Positions 11,147-23,311 of a stretch of DNA of 64,000 nt are shown here, one piece after another (positions within the stretch are counted from its first letter, which is position 1; each line of letters starts with the position of its first letter). The stretch is taken from NCBI GenBank assembly GCA_019828545.1, contig JACVRA010000364.1, positions 186,001 to 250,000 of the forward strand. The letters run 5' to 3'. A program made the translations under genes and the position numbers. Origin of the DNA: Paracamarosporium sp. OC-R06-R3 (Eukaryota > Ascomycota > Dothideomycetes > Pleosporales > Didymosphaeriaceae). The notes under the pieces were generated by a model, which made no database searches, had not been told where the DNA came from, and saw nothing but the letters and a program-made list of their open reading frames with translations.

Positions 11147-12871
11147 ATGAGTGTTCCGCCGTCCAAGGCTCCCGTCGACAATGTCAACGATGATAGTACT
11201 CTAAAGGTCGTAGACTCGGCTACCGAACCTAGAGTAGAACCGCCCGTTAAATCCGGGACAAAGCCGGAGGATGCCTTGACCGTCACTTTTCCCGGAGGTA
11301 TTCGTGCACCTTCCCCAAACCCGTCGTTGTTGTCCGTCGAGGATGTTGATCGTCCAGGACGTAGGGAGGGACATTTCGGTGCGAGTGGTCGTCGAAGGCG
11401 TACTTCAAGGTCACCTCTCCCGCCTACGAAGACGTTGAAAGAGAAGCTGAAAGCGTTCTGGACTGGGAACCTTGGGCTTATTCTTGTACTGGTGTCTCAA
11501 CTATTCGGTACTCTTATGAATGTTACAACTCGAATGCTGGAAATCGAAGGGAATAATGGTAAAGGTTACCATCCATTCCAGATTTTGTTCGCTCGAATGG
11601 GTATCACGGTCGTGTGCTCGACTTGGTATATGTGGTGGGCAAAGACGAAGGACTTTCCTCTCGGAGTCAAAGAAGTGAGATGGTTATTAGTTGCAAGAGG
11701 CCTATTTGGTTTCTTTGGAGTGTTTGGCATGTACTGTAAGTACTTTTTTTCATTGCCGTCCACACCTCAAGGGCCACCTAATACGTTAGGCTCTGCATCC
11801 TATTGCATTTTTACCACGCTCAATGGAAACTTGTATACAAAACTGGATCAGAGACCACGGCATGGCATCGTGCATTCTGTAGTAGCATATGTTATGATAC
11901 GGTTCTTCAAACCGTCGACATGAACTGCACTCGTGGGTAAAAGCCTACATATTCCGTCTTCAACTTTTGCACAGGTATCAAGCTGAGCTCTGCTAGATTC
12001 TCTACTTTACCTGCCATTGGCAGACGCTACCGTGATAACCTTTCTATCTCCCTCTCTAGCCTGCTGGGCGTGCTCCTACCTCATCAACGAGCCATTCACC
12101 CACATGGAGCAGATCGCAGCCTATATCTCGCTCTTCGGCGTCGTCCTCATCGCCCGACCAGTCTCCCTTTTCACGTCTCTCTCCCGCAACAACGATCCTG
12201 TATTGCCCACCAGCGGAGGCGCAGATATGGAGTTCATCTCCACAAATGACACCGCTGGAGATAGTGGTCACTCTTTGGCCTCATCCTATGACAACGTCAC
12301 GCCAGCACAACGGGCGTCGGCAGTAGGCATAGCTATGCTCGGCGTTGTCGGAGCTGCTGGGGCCTACACGACGATCAGATGGATTGGGAAACGAGCCCAT
12401 CCGCTCATATCCGTAAACTACTTCGCTACATGGTGCACCATTGTCAGCGTCGTTATGATGTCCATTCTGCCTGACGTTGGATTCCTACTCCCACAAAGCT
12501 GGGTTGATTTCGCATATCTTGTCTTCCTGGGCATGTGTGGCTTCATAATGCAATTTCTCCTCGCCGCCGGGCTGCAGTACGAGAAGTCTTCCCGTGCGAC
12601 GAATATGGTCTACGTCCAAATGCTGTTCGCTCTCTCGTTCGATAAGCTCGTTTTCGGAACGACACCAAGTGCGTTGTCCATTGTTGGTTCGTCGCTGATT
12701 TTGGGCTCAGCGATATATGTCGCTACGCATAAGGAAGATCCGAAGAAGGAAGAAAGCAGGCGTGAAAGGGGCGATGGTGAAGAAGAAAGAGGCTTGATGG
12801 ATATGGATACGGAGGGCGAGCGACTGTCTTATGATAACGATAATGAGATCCAGATGAGGACATTGAGATGA
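11147..12871 (+). CDS. EamA/DMT-family transporter (drug/metabolite transporter superfamily)
   Basis: Two exons, 11147-11735 and 11997-12871, encode 487 aa. A hydrophilic N-tail of about 105 residues, with RRRRTSRSP, precedes two EamA-like repeats. The first runs from LGLILVLVSQLFGTLMNV, and the second begins near ASAVGIAMLGVVGAAGAYTTIRW; there are about ten TM helices. The splice restores the family-typical segment GMYYSLLYLPLADATVITFLSP across the junction (phase 1). The acidic C-tail carries repeated Asp/Glu/Arg. Related fungal proteins are SLC35G-like membrane transporters with mostly unknown substrates. The intron is 261 nt, several times the local norm; its acceptor (CTGCTAG) was chosen because it alone gives the conserved join. 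ATG 11147 is the first Met in a good context. Confidence 0.87.
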
Positions 12872-13907
12872 TAATCTGCCGGAGTGGTGGCATTTGTTTG
12901 GCGCATCGAGGAAAAGTATACGCATGTGCATATGGAGCATATAGAGACCGGCATGGCTGCAACTATCTGATTGTGAAATATAACAGAAGAGTTATGAGAC
13001 CAGACAGCACACTGTAGTTTTGAGAAACACATCGGGCGGGGCTGCTTATGATTTGCCTGCGTGTTAAAGAAGGCTGGCGAGAAGAAGCCACAACCGCAAT
13101 AATGCACCTCAGCACCTCTTCAATGTGGTGAAAGAACTAGTCGTGAAACGGATATTAAGGGCCTTGATATATAATATTCGGTCCAGCAACGCAAAAACAG
13201 TGTCGATTGCGGTCGCATTCGTATAGCGTGTCGCTGCTGACCACCCAAATCTGACTGCCCTCGCCGCCCTCACCACCCTCGCCCGCCAACCCATCGCCCG
13301 CCATGCAAGCCCAACACGCTCGCAAGAGCTCGAACATAAGACGTCATCGCCCTCGCTCGCCCTCAGCTGCATGCCCTCAACCTACCGCATCCGGCAATCT
13401 CTGACCGGAGAAACAAAAACCATCGAACACTGCGGGCTGGTCGCCCTTCCACTAGCTCTCGTATAAGCCAATCATAAGCGACACACTAGACCTATCATGG
13501 ACAAGTACGGCAGCACAGCGAATCAGAGTGGGGACGTGAGGTGAGGGCATTAGTTTTGGGCGTGGGCGATGGGGCAAGAGGGCGACGGGCCGGATGACAG
13601 AAATAAATGTGTAGGGCGAGGGTAAAGATTCTTACAAAGGCCTGGAAGTTGGGGGTAATGAGGTGTCGCGGTAAGCTGGGTGGGGCTGAGTGCGTGATGA
13701 ACGGCGCCAGGGGCTAAGGATCTTCAAAAAAGTGCGCTGCACATCGCTGGTTGGGGTTGTGTGTTCTGTGACTGTTCATTGTGGACACACCGGCTACTTG
13801 AAATGGGTATAGTCTGAGATACAACAATCCATCTACAGTGCTAGGCCTGTGATGAAACAGAATGCCTGGGGCGACTCAGGATATTCTTTTGTGGTACGAG
13901 CATGTAC
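12872..13907. other. Intergenic, convergent 3' ends; no gene recognised
   Basis: About 1 kb lies between the stop codons of the DMT transporter (+) and eIF2B beta (-). Several short overlapping frames on the minus strand are shadows without domain content. A CG-rich run sits at 13255-13330. Confidence 0.5.
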
Positions 13908-15447
13908 TCATAGAGTAATGTCCTCCGTACGGTAATGGTCTGCGACAATGCGGTAAAGATACGAGGGCGCATGTCCACCACTGCGATAGTCAGCGCGTGT
14001 TCGATGAGATATAGTGCACAAGATGTGACTTACAGATTGGTAATGTAGAGGTCGACGAGGTCTGCCGGGACGTAATCATAGAGCGGGTGCTCTACATCGA
14101 TCTTGTCTACAAACTCGCCGTCCTCATATGGCACGACCCTTCCAGCATCTCCATACTCAATGAGCTCATCGATGTCGAAGGGATATACCGGACTCAGCTT
14201 ATAGACGCCGCTGAGCACCACCACAGGCGTTTGATGCTCCTTCGCAGCCTTTGCAATCATGTGGGCACCTGCAGCTGCAACAAGACCGCCATTAGCTAAG
14301 ACGGTATGCGTCGCCAAGATTACCTTGTTGACGCGGGACATGATAGCGTATACATGGGAATCTGGGATGACGTAAACTGGTATGCCAACTGATGTTAGAG
14401 GCTTCCACGGATCTTCGTCCTCATGTAATTGAGTCTCTCGTTTTCGTCCCGTGAGCAGAATTCCATGTGTTGCGGTGTTGTCGTGCGGATATGTCTCAGC
14501 GTGGACTACAGTAAACCTACGCTTCTTCGCGGCATTGAGGAGGAATTTCTGGACAGTGGTTGACGCAGTATGTGTCAGTATGATTTCGTTGGAATGGATA
14601 TGTTCCAGCGCAACGCTAGCGATCTGCTCGTCCGACTGCTCTAGCTCATCTTGCAGCTCGCGTATGCCATCCATGACTTCACTCTTAAGATCGATGTTCG
14701 CACTCTTGCTGAGGTCTGCCAGTCGTTCTAGGTTCAGGCTGTGCGCAGTCTTCCCATCAGGCGATGTCTGCCCTGTCGGGGTGCTCGCATTGGAATCTGC
14801 GGGCTGCGAAAAGAGACCGAATAGAGAGTTGACCAAAGGCGCGGAGGAAGCAGGAGCGTAGGAGGTATGGGAGGTAAGAAGCGGTGGTCTTCTGGAGAAG
14901 TCGGAGGAGTCAGACATGTCGGATGTCATGCTCGCGTCCATAGGCTCCGCCGCTGCATGCCTAAGAGGACTGAAGGTTGATATGCTCGAGGAGAGGGTCG
15001 GCCGGGTCATGGAGTCGTGGTGGGAAGGTGTCTGGTGGCCGGCGTCGCTGCCAGCATGGCTGTCTCCGCCTGTGTTGTCATCGAGCACCTCTCGCACCAG
15101 ACCCAGCACACGCCGTACAATGTTCCCCACGACTACCTCCCGCGGCTGGGCTGCCGTGAGCCGGCGGCCGACCTGGCGTATGCGCTCCACGAGCTTTGCT
15201 GCGTCTCGTCCCTTGAACTCGCCCACCACGCGGAGCATGAGGGCCGTCGTAGCAATGGCGCATGGTCTGGAATTGCGGATCTGTCTTCGCTTGAGAAGGC
15301 TGGGCGGTGTTAGCTGTCGGCTGGGCTGCAAGAGGGAGCTGCGACCGACGATATGAGATGCTCCACCGAGGGATCGGCGGGGGTGGTCTTGAGCGACTTG
15401 AGAAAGGACGTGAGCCCCGGGGCTAGCGGCACGATGCCCTGTGCCAT
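13908..15447 (-). CDS. GCD7: Translation initiation factor eIF2B subunit beta
   Basis: Three exons (15447-15350, 15299-14034, 13980-13908) encode 478 aa. eIF2B is the guanine-nucleotide exchange factor that recharges eIF2 with GTP; beta is one of the three regulatory subunits (alpha/beta/delta), together the target of phosphorylated eIF2. The start (PGLTSFLKSLKTTPADPSVEHLISLLKRRQIRNSRP) is split by intron 1, shown here only to place the join. Later blocks are HIHSNEIILTHTASTTVQKFL, TVVHAETYPHD, ANGGLVAAAGAHMIAKAA, PVVVLSGVYKLSPVYPFD, and the C-terminal GGHAPSYLYRIVADHYR supplied by exon 3. Residues about 110-200 are a Ser/Thr-rich insertion. Intron 1 (50 nt) has the weak donor GTCGGT but a clear CTAAC branch point and a phase fixed by the protein. 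The gene is divergent from NEM1. Confidence 0.93.
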
Positions 15448-16028
15448 GGTGCAGAGCAATGGCGAGCTGTCTCTGTGAAGAGCACGGTGTGGGCGGGGTG
15501 CAATTGGCGGCCCCTCGGTGCGCGCAGGGGCTGGGAGCAGGTGTGGGCGTGTCGCTGGACCCTGAAATCGCAGCGTGAAATTTTGGCAGGCGGGGCGGGC
15601 ACGATGACGCTGAGAACGGGCGGTGGTGTTGCAGGCGCAAAGGCACGCGTATGAGTCTTTGGGCGCGGGCGTGCAAGTGGCCGATTTCCGACGTCCAATG
15701 TTTCCATTTTCGGATGCGTCTGACATCGTCATTGCTCCCAGGTGGTCCGCCCTCTACCGCAACCCTCTCTCCACCCCAAAGCCATCGCGCTCGCTCCCAA
15801 ACAGGCCCCTGGGGCGCTTCCTCTCCCTGCCTGCCCGCCTCCGCGACTCTGCCATTCACTCCGCCGGCCGACCCGCCGGGTGCCACTGCTTGCTGCCTGC
15901 CCAGCTAGCTTGGAGGAACGCATCTCGCCCCCCTGCAAACACGGCCCTCGCACTTGCCGCGTACGCTGAGGTTTGGACAGCCCGAGAGCCCAAGTGCATC
16001 AGTCCCTGTTGATGGCTGTGCGCGGAGC
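15448..16028. promoter_or_regulatory. Divergent promoter region, eIF2B beta / NEM1
   Basis: This 581 bp, G+C-rich intergenic region separates two divergent housekeeping genes. Long open frames on both strands here (for example the minus-strand frame extending to 15886) are by-products of the G+C content. They contribute nothing conserved upstream of the eIF2B beta start. Confidence 0.5.
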
Positions 16029-17699
16029 ATGAACGTCCTAGCACACATCGGCAACACCCCGCCAGCAAGTCCTCCACGTTCACGCGCCTCGTCGGAGAGC
16101 AACATCTTCCGCGCCCAACCTCGGCTCAGAGCGCCCGTTCTGTCGAATGATGCGGGCGCAGGACCCATAACATCGACAGACGCATCGGAAAACATGGTAG
16201 CTGGAAGAATGGACGGTGCCAGTTATACCCAAACAGACGCTGCGCCCTCCGACTTCGACGAGAAGACACCGCTCCTCCAAAGCTCAGAAGAGCCCTTCCC
16301 TGCGACCCAGAAGCCGAAAAGGTGGCTGATACCTCAAAGGATATCCGACGTGTTCGTAGGTGGCGTGCAGCTGCTGCTCGCCCCCATTGTTGTCACTGGG
16401 CATTATTTAATTGCGTGCTTCCACTATGAAGACGGGCGTTTCTCCCTGGTTGCCCCTGTATACCACATGAGCCATCCTTTCACAAGATCGCGCCGGAAGA
16501 AGCGGGCTGCTGCCACTATGCAGGCGTCGGACTCGTCTGACACTCAGGAGAAAGGAAAGCGCAAAGGCAGAAGCACCACCGCCACGCACAAACTCAAAAA
16601 GCCCTCCAAGCGCTCACCTTCGATTGCCTCGAATTCCACGGCAATTACCTCTGATTCAGAGCTGGATAGCGAGCGGCCCTCTACGCGAGATGGCGACTAC
16701 GATGCACCCTCTCGCCATACGCGATCGAAATCGAGCGCCTCCTCTACCGGCGAAGAGATAGCACCCGCGAAGAGGCAGATACGTATTAAGCTACACAATG
16801 ATGAAGCACTGAGACAACGCAAGGCAGCGAAAAAGACGAGCGCGAAAGGTGGCTCGACACAGGTTTCAACCGAAGCTGCGAACGCGTTGAAGTCCCCTAC
16901 TGGCCCCATAACCTCTAAGCAACTGACCAAGTTTCCTCGAGCCCCACAACCCCCGCGCCCCCTTGTGCCGCGGCGCCAGCCGTCGTATTCTGCAGCGAAC
17001 TCCGCCTCGCTCGGCCCGCATCAGAAAACGTTAATTCTAGATCTCGACGAAACCCTGATCCACAGTATGGCTAAAGGCGGTCGATACACGACCGGCCACA
17101 TGGTCGAGGTGAAGCTACAACAGCCAGTAGGAGCGGGCGGTCAGATTATAGGCCCTCAGGTCCCGATTTTGTACTACGTCCATAAACGGCCCCATTGCGA
17201 TGAGTTCCTTAAAAAGGCAAGTGTACATCTTGAGGTCTGTCGTCACACGCTAATTGAGATCGCCACAGGTTTGTAAATGGTACAACTTGGTAGTCTTCAC
17301 AGCGTCTGTGCAGGAATATGCCGACCCAGTTATCGACTGGTTGGAGACGGAGCGAAAGTACTTCGCAGGAAGATACTATCGGCAGCACTGCACATTTCGC
17401 AATGGGGCTTACATCAAAGACCTGGCTCAGGTTGAGCCTGACCTCAGCAGAGTCATGATCATTGATAACAGCCCCATGTGCTACATCTTCCACGAGGGTG
17501 AGCTGCTTTCCGCACGGATATGCCGAGTGATGTTGGCTAATGATTGACACCAGACAATGCTATTCCCATCGAAGGCTGGATCAATGACCCAACTGATCAC
17601 GGACTGTTACACCTGATACCACTTCTAGAAGGTCTACAGTATGTCACTGATGTCCGCGCGTTGCTTGCCCTGCGGTTGGGTCAGCCGCAGTCTGCCTGA
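16029..17699 (+). CDS. NEM1: Nem1-type protein phosphatase (CTD/NIF phosphatase), catalytic subunit of Nem1-Spo7
   Basis: Three exons (16029-17216, 17269-17497, 17554-17699) encode 520 aa. The N-terminus MNVLAHIG... matches the usual fungal Nem1 start; an in-frame ATG at 15954 is less likely. A hydrophobic stretch (VGGVQLLLAPIVVTGHYLIACF) is the membrane anchor. A basic, Ser-rich linker follows, then the FCP1-like HAD domain: LILDLDETLIHS (catalytic DxDxT), [35 protein letters not shown] across intron 1 (quoted to show the join in parts: FLKK, then VCKWYNL), and MIIDNSPMCY. With Spo7 it dephosphorylates the lipin Pah1 at the nuclear/ER membrane and so controls phosphatidate and storage-lipid synthesis. 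Intron 1 is a GC-AG intron with donor AAG|GCAAGT; no GT donor keeps the frame. Confidence 0.92.
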
Positions 17700-18411
17700 A
17701 GGGGTAGAGTTTTAAGAGATTTGCCCTTCTGGGCTTGCAACATTCTGTACACGCGGTATTTTAATATCTATTGTATTATAGAAGCGGTGACGCTGGCTAA
17801 AGCGGAGCAGCCGCAGGTTGGAGAGAAGAAGATACCCAAGATACCTTTCATCAATCATCGTACGCGTACAAAGCCCGAATCAACACTTTGACACGGCGCC
17901 GTCGCCCACTTCATGCTTGCTTTTTCGTTCGCCAGGCGTTCCGTCGGGCCGGTCAGGGCATGACAAACCGCTTGATCTTCCGTATTGAGGTTCTCCGATT
18001 CGGCCTATACCCTGCTCATACCCACGCTTTTGCGGAAATGGCTTGGCGCCCCCATGCTTCTTTCTTCTGTTTGCTAAGCCATCTTACTGCCAGCCTGCAG
18101 GTACATCTCCCGCTTATCGTCCCGCTCACCTCCCGCTGCCACACGCCCCACGTCTACCGCTTTTCGGTGGCCGTCTGTGCGGTTGCATGTAACCCGCCGA
18201 GAATCACGACATGGCTCCGTTCAGCTCTCACTGCGAGTTCTTCTGTCACAAAATACTATGCTTGCATCATCTCCCGTTATTCCATGGATTTCCCATCTGG
18301 ACCCGTTTTCGAACGCTTGTCAATGCATCCTCTTGGCCGGAAACAATCAGGTCCAAACACTTCAAGTCAGAGTATTCCTAGGAGGTGTTGTGGCAGACGA
18401 AGATCGCAGCC
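17700..18411. other. Intergenic, no gene recognised
   Basis: About 0.7 kb between NEM1 and the STAND gene. One frame (17888-18421, +) stays open but has no recognisable domain and is probably 5' flanking sequence of the STAND gene. A short upstream exon of that gene cannot be excluded. Confidence 0.4.
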
Positions 18412-21400
18412 ATGGACGTGACGATGGAGGATCTAACGTTAGTAGTCGCTGGCAAACAGTTACACCAGGCTGACCACTTAGGTCGAACGGCACTCTCTTT
18501 GACAGAGCTATTAGAGCCATCCAGAGAAATTTATCGGCCAAGGATTTGTCCATGGTCGACAGTGCCGAATCACTGTCGCAGAAGCTGAAGACAGTGAGCA
18601 GGAAGAGCGAGAAAGAAAACAGAGTTCTAGCAATATGCGAAGAAAGGTTCCTTGTGTTCGTGCGTAGGATGGACTCGTACTGCGAACTCATTACAGCTCA
18701 CATTCGAAGGGATTTGGAGGAATGGCGTCAGAAATTTTGGGGATTGATACTTTTGATCTTCAAGGTTTGCTCCCACAACTCATTCTGTTGGAAGCCACTG
18801 ATATAAATTCAGATCGCGGGCAACTACACTTTACTACTTGGAAAGGTTGCAGACCTGCTTGAGAGCATAACGAATATGTTGCCGGACTATGCACAGTTCC
18901 TTATCACCTATAAAGCGTCGTCGCATCTTCAAGAGCGGCAGGGATGCGAGCAGCGTCTCGTATTGCTCTCATACCTGTTTGCAGACATTGCGCAGTTCCT
19001 TCTAGAACTCCACCAAACGTTTACCAGAGCCCCCCACGGTATGTAACATTTTACGTACAAACCTTTTTAGGGTATAAAACGGATTCGTAATTCTCATCTC
19101 CAAATCTTCCGGTTGGCGTTTCCACATGAGCAGACAAATGGCGACCAATGATTGGCGCACGTGAAGAAAGGGTTCACATTGCAAAGTCGCACAGCTTATG
19201 ACGACTTCCACGCAGATTCTGTTTCGACCCAGCTGTCAGGCAGGAATGTATATTATCAAGTAACAGTTTGCAGGGGTGACATTACGCCATGTTCGCTTGT
19301 GCTCGCCTGCATCGCAATGGCGGCCGCTCGACTCCCGTTTTGCGCAACTCGAATCAAGACTTATTCGTCACAAAATATGGCTGGAAATCGAGCTTGGGGA
19401 TACGGAGAAAGAGTATGCGACAATAGAAAAGTGCCGCAGCGAGTATATCGAGTTCCTTGACAAGCAAACTGAGGCAGAAGATAGTGAAGAGCTTAGGCAG
19501 CAGAGGATGAAGAAACGAAGTTTGTCCTTCACTTGCACCTTAGTAAAGACAACATACTGACGTTTGTTCAGTGAGAAGAGTCGAGCGAATTAAGGCGTGG
19601 ATTGATAGCAGTTGCTCTTATCGAGACGTTTATGAACACCGACTTCAGCAACGGCATCCTAACACTTGCACATGGTTTCTCGACAACGAAAGCTATTGTC
19701 GCTGGAGAAACATTCCTTTCGACTACCAATCTGCCAATGATACGGAAACCCTCCAGAATGACTGGCAGCATAGAGTTCTCTTTGTGCAAGGTAAGTCCCA
19801 ATTTCAGGATCAAACTCGTCACATTTGAATAATCAACGGTACCCTACGACCCGGAAACATGACAAGGTCAGAAGCTAACAAATGATCAGCTGAATCAGGC
19901 TTCGGCAAGAGCTTCCTTTCGGGTACTGTAATTGACGATCTCAGCATCGAAGCAGACAACCTAAGCATTGACGATGAGCATGAATCACCTTCAACTGCTT
20001 TCTATCATTTCAATGCAGCTCATTCATACTGCATTCATCCCGACGATGCATTTCGAGCACTGACAGACCAGCTTCTTTATATACACCGCCATAACCGGTC
20101 CACTCTAGATGCCGTATCCTTGCTTATTCGTAAAGCTCCCTCGTACGCAAAAGCAACATCGGACGAGGTCCTTTCTGTCCTTGCGTTACTTCTTCGGCAA
20201 CATCCTACTTTTCTTGTCATTGACGGCATCGATGAGTGTAGTGATGTTGAGCTACTGCTTCGATACATCCCAGAGCTTTGTCGTAGATCTGATTCCCGCG
20301 TCATTTTGTTCGGCAGACCGCACATCAAAATCCCAAACGAGTATCACAAGTGGGCCTCAGATGCACCTCACATTGTTTCACTCGGTAATAACAGCAACAA
20401 GCACGATGTGGAAGCCTACATTGTCGGAAACCTCCATGAGCTTGCCGACCAAGGTTACTTTGGCATATCAATGGACAGGTCACTGATTTCGGTTATTGCG
20501 CAAAAATGCAAAGGCAACTTTCTCTGGGCTAGCTCGCTTCTAAAATACCTACGGTCTCCAGTCCTATCTCCAGATGAACGCCGTGCGAAGCTGGAGAAAC
20601 CTTATGAACTAGATGGCTTGGAGGCTATATACGCACATATCCTGAATTTGCTCGAATGCAGACCAGAGGTAGAAAGACGATTTGTAGCCGGCGTTTTTCG
20701 GTTACTAGCTTTGTCGATTCACCGGCCATGCTTACGAGGTTTCCAAAAAGCTCTCAATGTCATTCCAGGCCAACGTACTGTTGAGTCAGCACCCAACTTC
20801 GTTACGAACGAAGCAATTCCCCTCCTTACCTGTGGCCTGGTTGAATTCACGCCCTGTAACGTCATCTTCGCGCATAAGTCTGTTAAAGAATACCTTCAGA
20901 TCGTAGACCCTCAGACAAGTTCGTTCAGCCTCCATGACGAAAGCCACGCCCACGCCCATCTAGCTGCGGTCTGCATCTCGTTCCTCGCGTTCGACATTCC
21001 TAAACGGCCATTAGGAAGTATGAATCCGCATGCGTCTCAGCTATTGTTGACACCCCAGATACAAAGTAGCGGGACAAGTATGCGGACAAGCGGATCAGGT
21101 GACAGCGGATACAAGTCCATGTCATCTGTCCCGTTTGGCTCAGAGCATCACTATGCACCCCCGGCAACAGCAGCTACATCTTCATCAACGCGGACGCCAT
21201 GCCGATCCGAATGGGACGCAGACCTTCCCTTCCTCCGCTACGCCTCCCTCTGTTGGCCTATTCACCTAACCCGCGCCCTTACATCATGGTCTACATCATC
21301 CTCACAACCCTCTTCTGCGCTCCAATACACCTGGCTAACCTCCCTATCGACCTTCCTTACAGATCGCGCCGCAGTAACCACCTGGGTCGAAGCTTCATGG

Positions 21401-21625
21401 CGATATAACCTGCCACCGAATCTTTCAAGACTCGTACCGCTGCTTGAGGCGATCAAATCTAAGACACCACCAGCCACGGTAGAGGGGAGGGAGCTGAGGT
21501 GGGTGGTCCATGGGCTACGGGAATTGAGCGAGGGATTGAATGCAGTGAAGGAGGGGTTTGGGCATAGGGTTAGAGAGGAACCGGGGCTGGTTTGGGGATG
21601 GAGAGGTGGTAGGGGGATGATCTAG
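18412..21625 (+). CDS. NACHT-like STAND NTPase without C-terminal repeats
   Basis: The model has six exons: 18412-18437, 18482-18764, 18813-19038, 19274-19519, 19572-19790 and 19890-21625 (911 aa). The N-terminal helical region (NGTLFDRAIRAIQRNLSAKD, DSAESLSQKLKT, FLLELHQTF) is like the N-terminal domain of fungal STAND proteins. The NTPase follows with Walker A VQAESGFGKSFL, Walker B PTFLVIDGIDEC, the sensor-like RVILFGRPH and the winged-helix region FAHKSVKEYLQ. STAND proteins are signal-responsive switches in fungal incompatibility and immunity. No ankyrin, WD40 or TPR array follows; the C-terminus is Ser/Thr-rich and then helical. The Walker A first Gly is Ala. The 235 nt intron 19039-19273 keeps phase but is the weakest part of the model, and the start is uncertain. 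Confidence 0.75.
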
Positions 21626-22630
21626 GGACAAGAGGTTAAGTTAATAGGAGGTATATTAGTGCATGCTTTCTATGCGTCGCCGGGTGTCAAGGAGGCGGGA
21701 AAAAACGAGTAGCTGGAAGAAACACAGCGTGGTTGGATTAGAGGGCATATACAGCGACGCAACTTGATAGTGTTCGCGGTGGCTATCTGTGATCATTTTC
21801 GAGTTCATAGAAGATAGGATGCGGTATTTTCGCTGAAGCTGTTTTCTTCGAATCGTGCAGTGCATTAAACTACTGGACTTCCTGCCTCGCCCGTCGAAGT
21901 AACGTACAGCTTTTTTAACCGAGCTCGGAAACTACAAAATGGCTCTAAGCATCATGCGCTAGTCTTCGATTCCCGCTTCAGCTCGCGATGATCTTGGGTA
22001 AGGCATCGCGCCGAGAGTCTCAAGACCGTCTTGGAGTATCCAGCCCAATCATTTGGATACTTGGACGCTGACTTCACAGGAGAGGACGACGTCGGAATTG
22101 ATAGGGATAAAAGCGAACACCAGAATGAAGACCAACGATTCGAGGATCATTCAATCACTATGCAGTTAGTGTTGATCAGCAACGTCATTTATCGTTAGAA
22201 TCAGAGCATAGATGTAAGATTCCTTGTGACAGCAAAGACTATTTTACTTCAAAGCAAAATTTAGCCGTCAATAGCCGTATCAATCAGGTACTGCTTGCAT
22301 TCCTCTGACTTACGAATCTGATTACATGCTGGAATATCACCGACTACTCTGCACTTCGCTCTTATACACGAGCGGTAAGTTGATGGATGAAGGGTGCAAT
22401 AAAGCTCTCGGAACATGAAAACAGCACATCACAGTATGGACATGTAGAGCAACGCAACGTTGAATTATATATTTCATTTGAGAGGTAATGTTACAATCAT
22501 GCTGAAACCAGGCCTTATAAGGCTCTTCGTATCTCATTCGATTCCCATGACCAAGCAGGCAATTCAATCTATGCCCGAGGGAGACAAGTATTTCCTAACA
22601 CCGCATACCCGCTGCTATTGAAGAAGACAT
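21626..22630. other. Intergenic, no gene recognised
   Basis: About 1 kb of A+T-rich sequence between convergent 3' ends (STAND gene + and DUF1761 gene -). Small frames only, with no domains and no obvious repeats. Confidence 0.5.
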
Positions 22631-23311
22631 TTAGTCGAAGGGGTTGGTCCTGGTGCCCCAGTAGGTGAGGAAGAGAGATAGACCGACAGTCTCAAAGACA
22701 CGAGCGAGAGCACCGACGGCAACAGTGTCAAGGGGACGCTTCTCGGTGACGACCTGGGAGACGATCTGGTGGTTGTTAGCAGCCATTCCCCGTATGCTTT
22801 GGGAGAAGTGTGGGGTAAGAAAGGCGTACCGAAGGAGCAGCGGAAGCGAAGAAGACCAAGGAACCAAGGTAGGCAGCGCCCTTGTAGGTGAGGGTGCCGG
22901 TGGCGTTGATGAGAGCACCAACACCGTAGGCCTGGATGGCGGAGCCAGCGAGGGAAGATCCCCACGAGGCAGCGGCAGTGGCAGCCTCCTTAGAGTGGAA
23001 GAACTCCTCCTTGCTGTTGGCAGCTTGGGCACGGCGGTAGGAGTCGCCGAAGACAGGGCCGAGGACAGCGAGGGAAACGGCGTGGTTGAAGGCAGTGCCA
23101 AGGGCGATAGCCGAGGGCTTGACAGGAGGGAGGTCTAAGAGGTATTATATCAGTGATGGCTCTGAGCTCATTGATGAGACGAATGTGGGCATTGGAGCAG
23201 TATTGCGGTGCGCAGAAGTCGCGCAATCGGCGATGGTGGACTCTTGCGTTGTATTGTTTGTTCGCAATCCTCACAGGAGGAAGAGGGCAACTTACAGTGG
23301 AGGGTGGCCAT
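22631..23311 (-). CDS. DUF1761 membrane protein
   Basis: Three exons (23311-23296, 23134-22830, 22765-22631) encode 151 aa. Exon 1 codes only MATLH and part of a Tyr; a 161 nt intron follows. The protein has four likely TM segments: AIALGTAFNHAVSLAVLG, GSAIQAYGVGALINATG, YKGAAYLGSLVFFAS and DTVAVGALARVFETVGLS. It has the DUF1761 length and layout, with the family-like block GPVFGDSYR. Function is unknown, and these proteins are conserved in bacteria and fungi. Intron 2 (64 nt) has a CTAAC branch point and a CCACCAG acceptor giving the conserved join APS|IVSQVVTEKRPLD. Codons are strongly biased (GCC, CTC, ACC), suggesting high expression. Confidence 0.85.

Noticed and set aside
15448..15886. 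Upstream extension of the minus-strand frame of eIF2B beta to a 618-codon frame
   Set aside because: It reads through intron 1 in the wrong phase; the true first exon (MAQGIVPLAPG) is in another frame.
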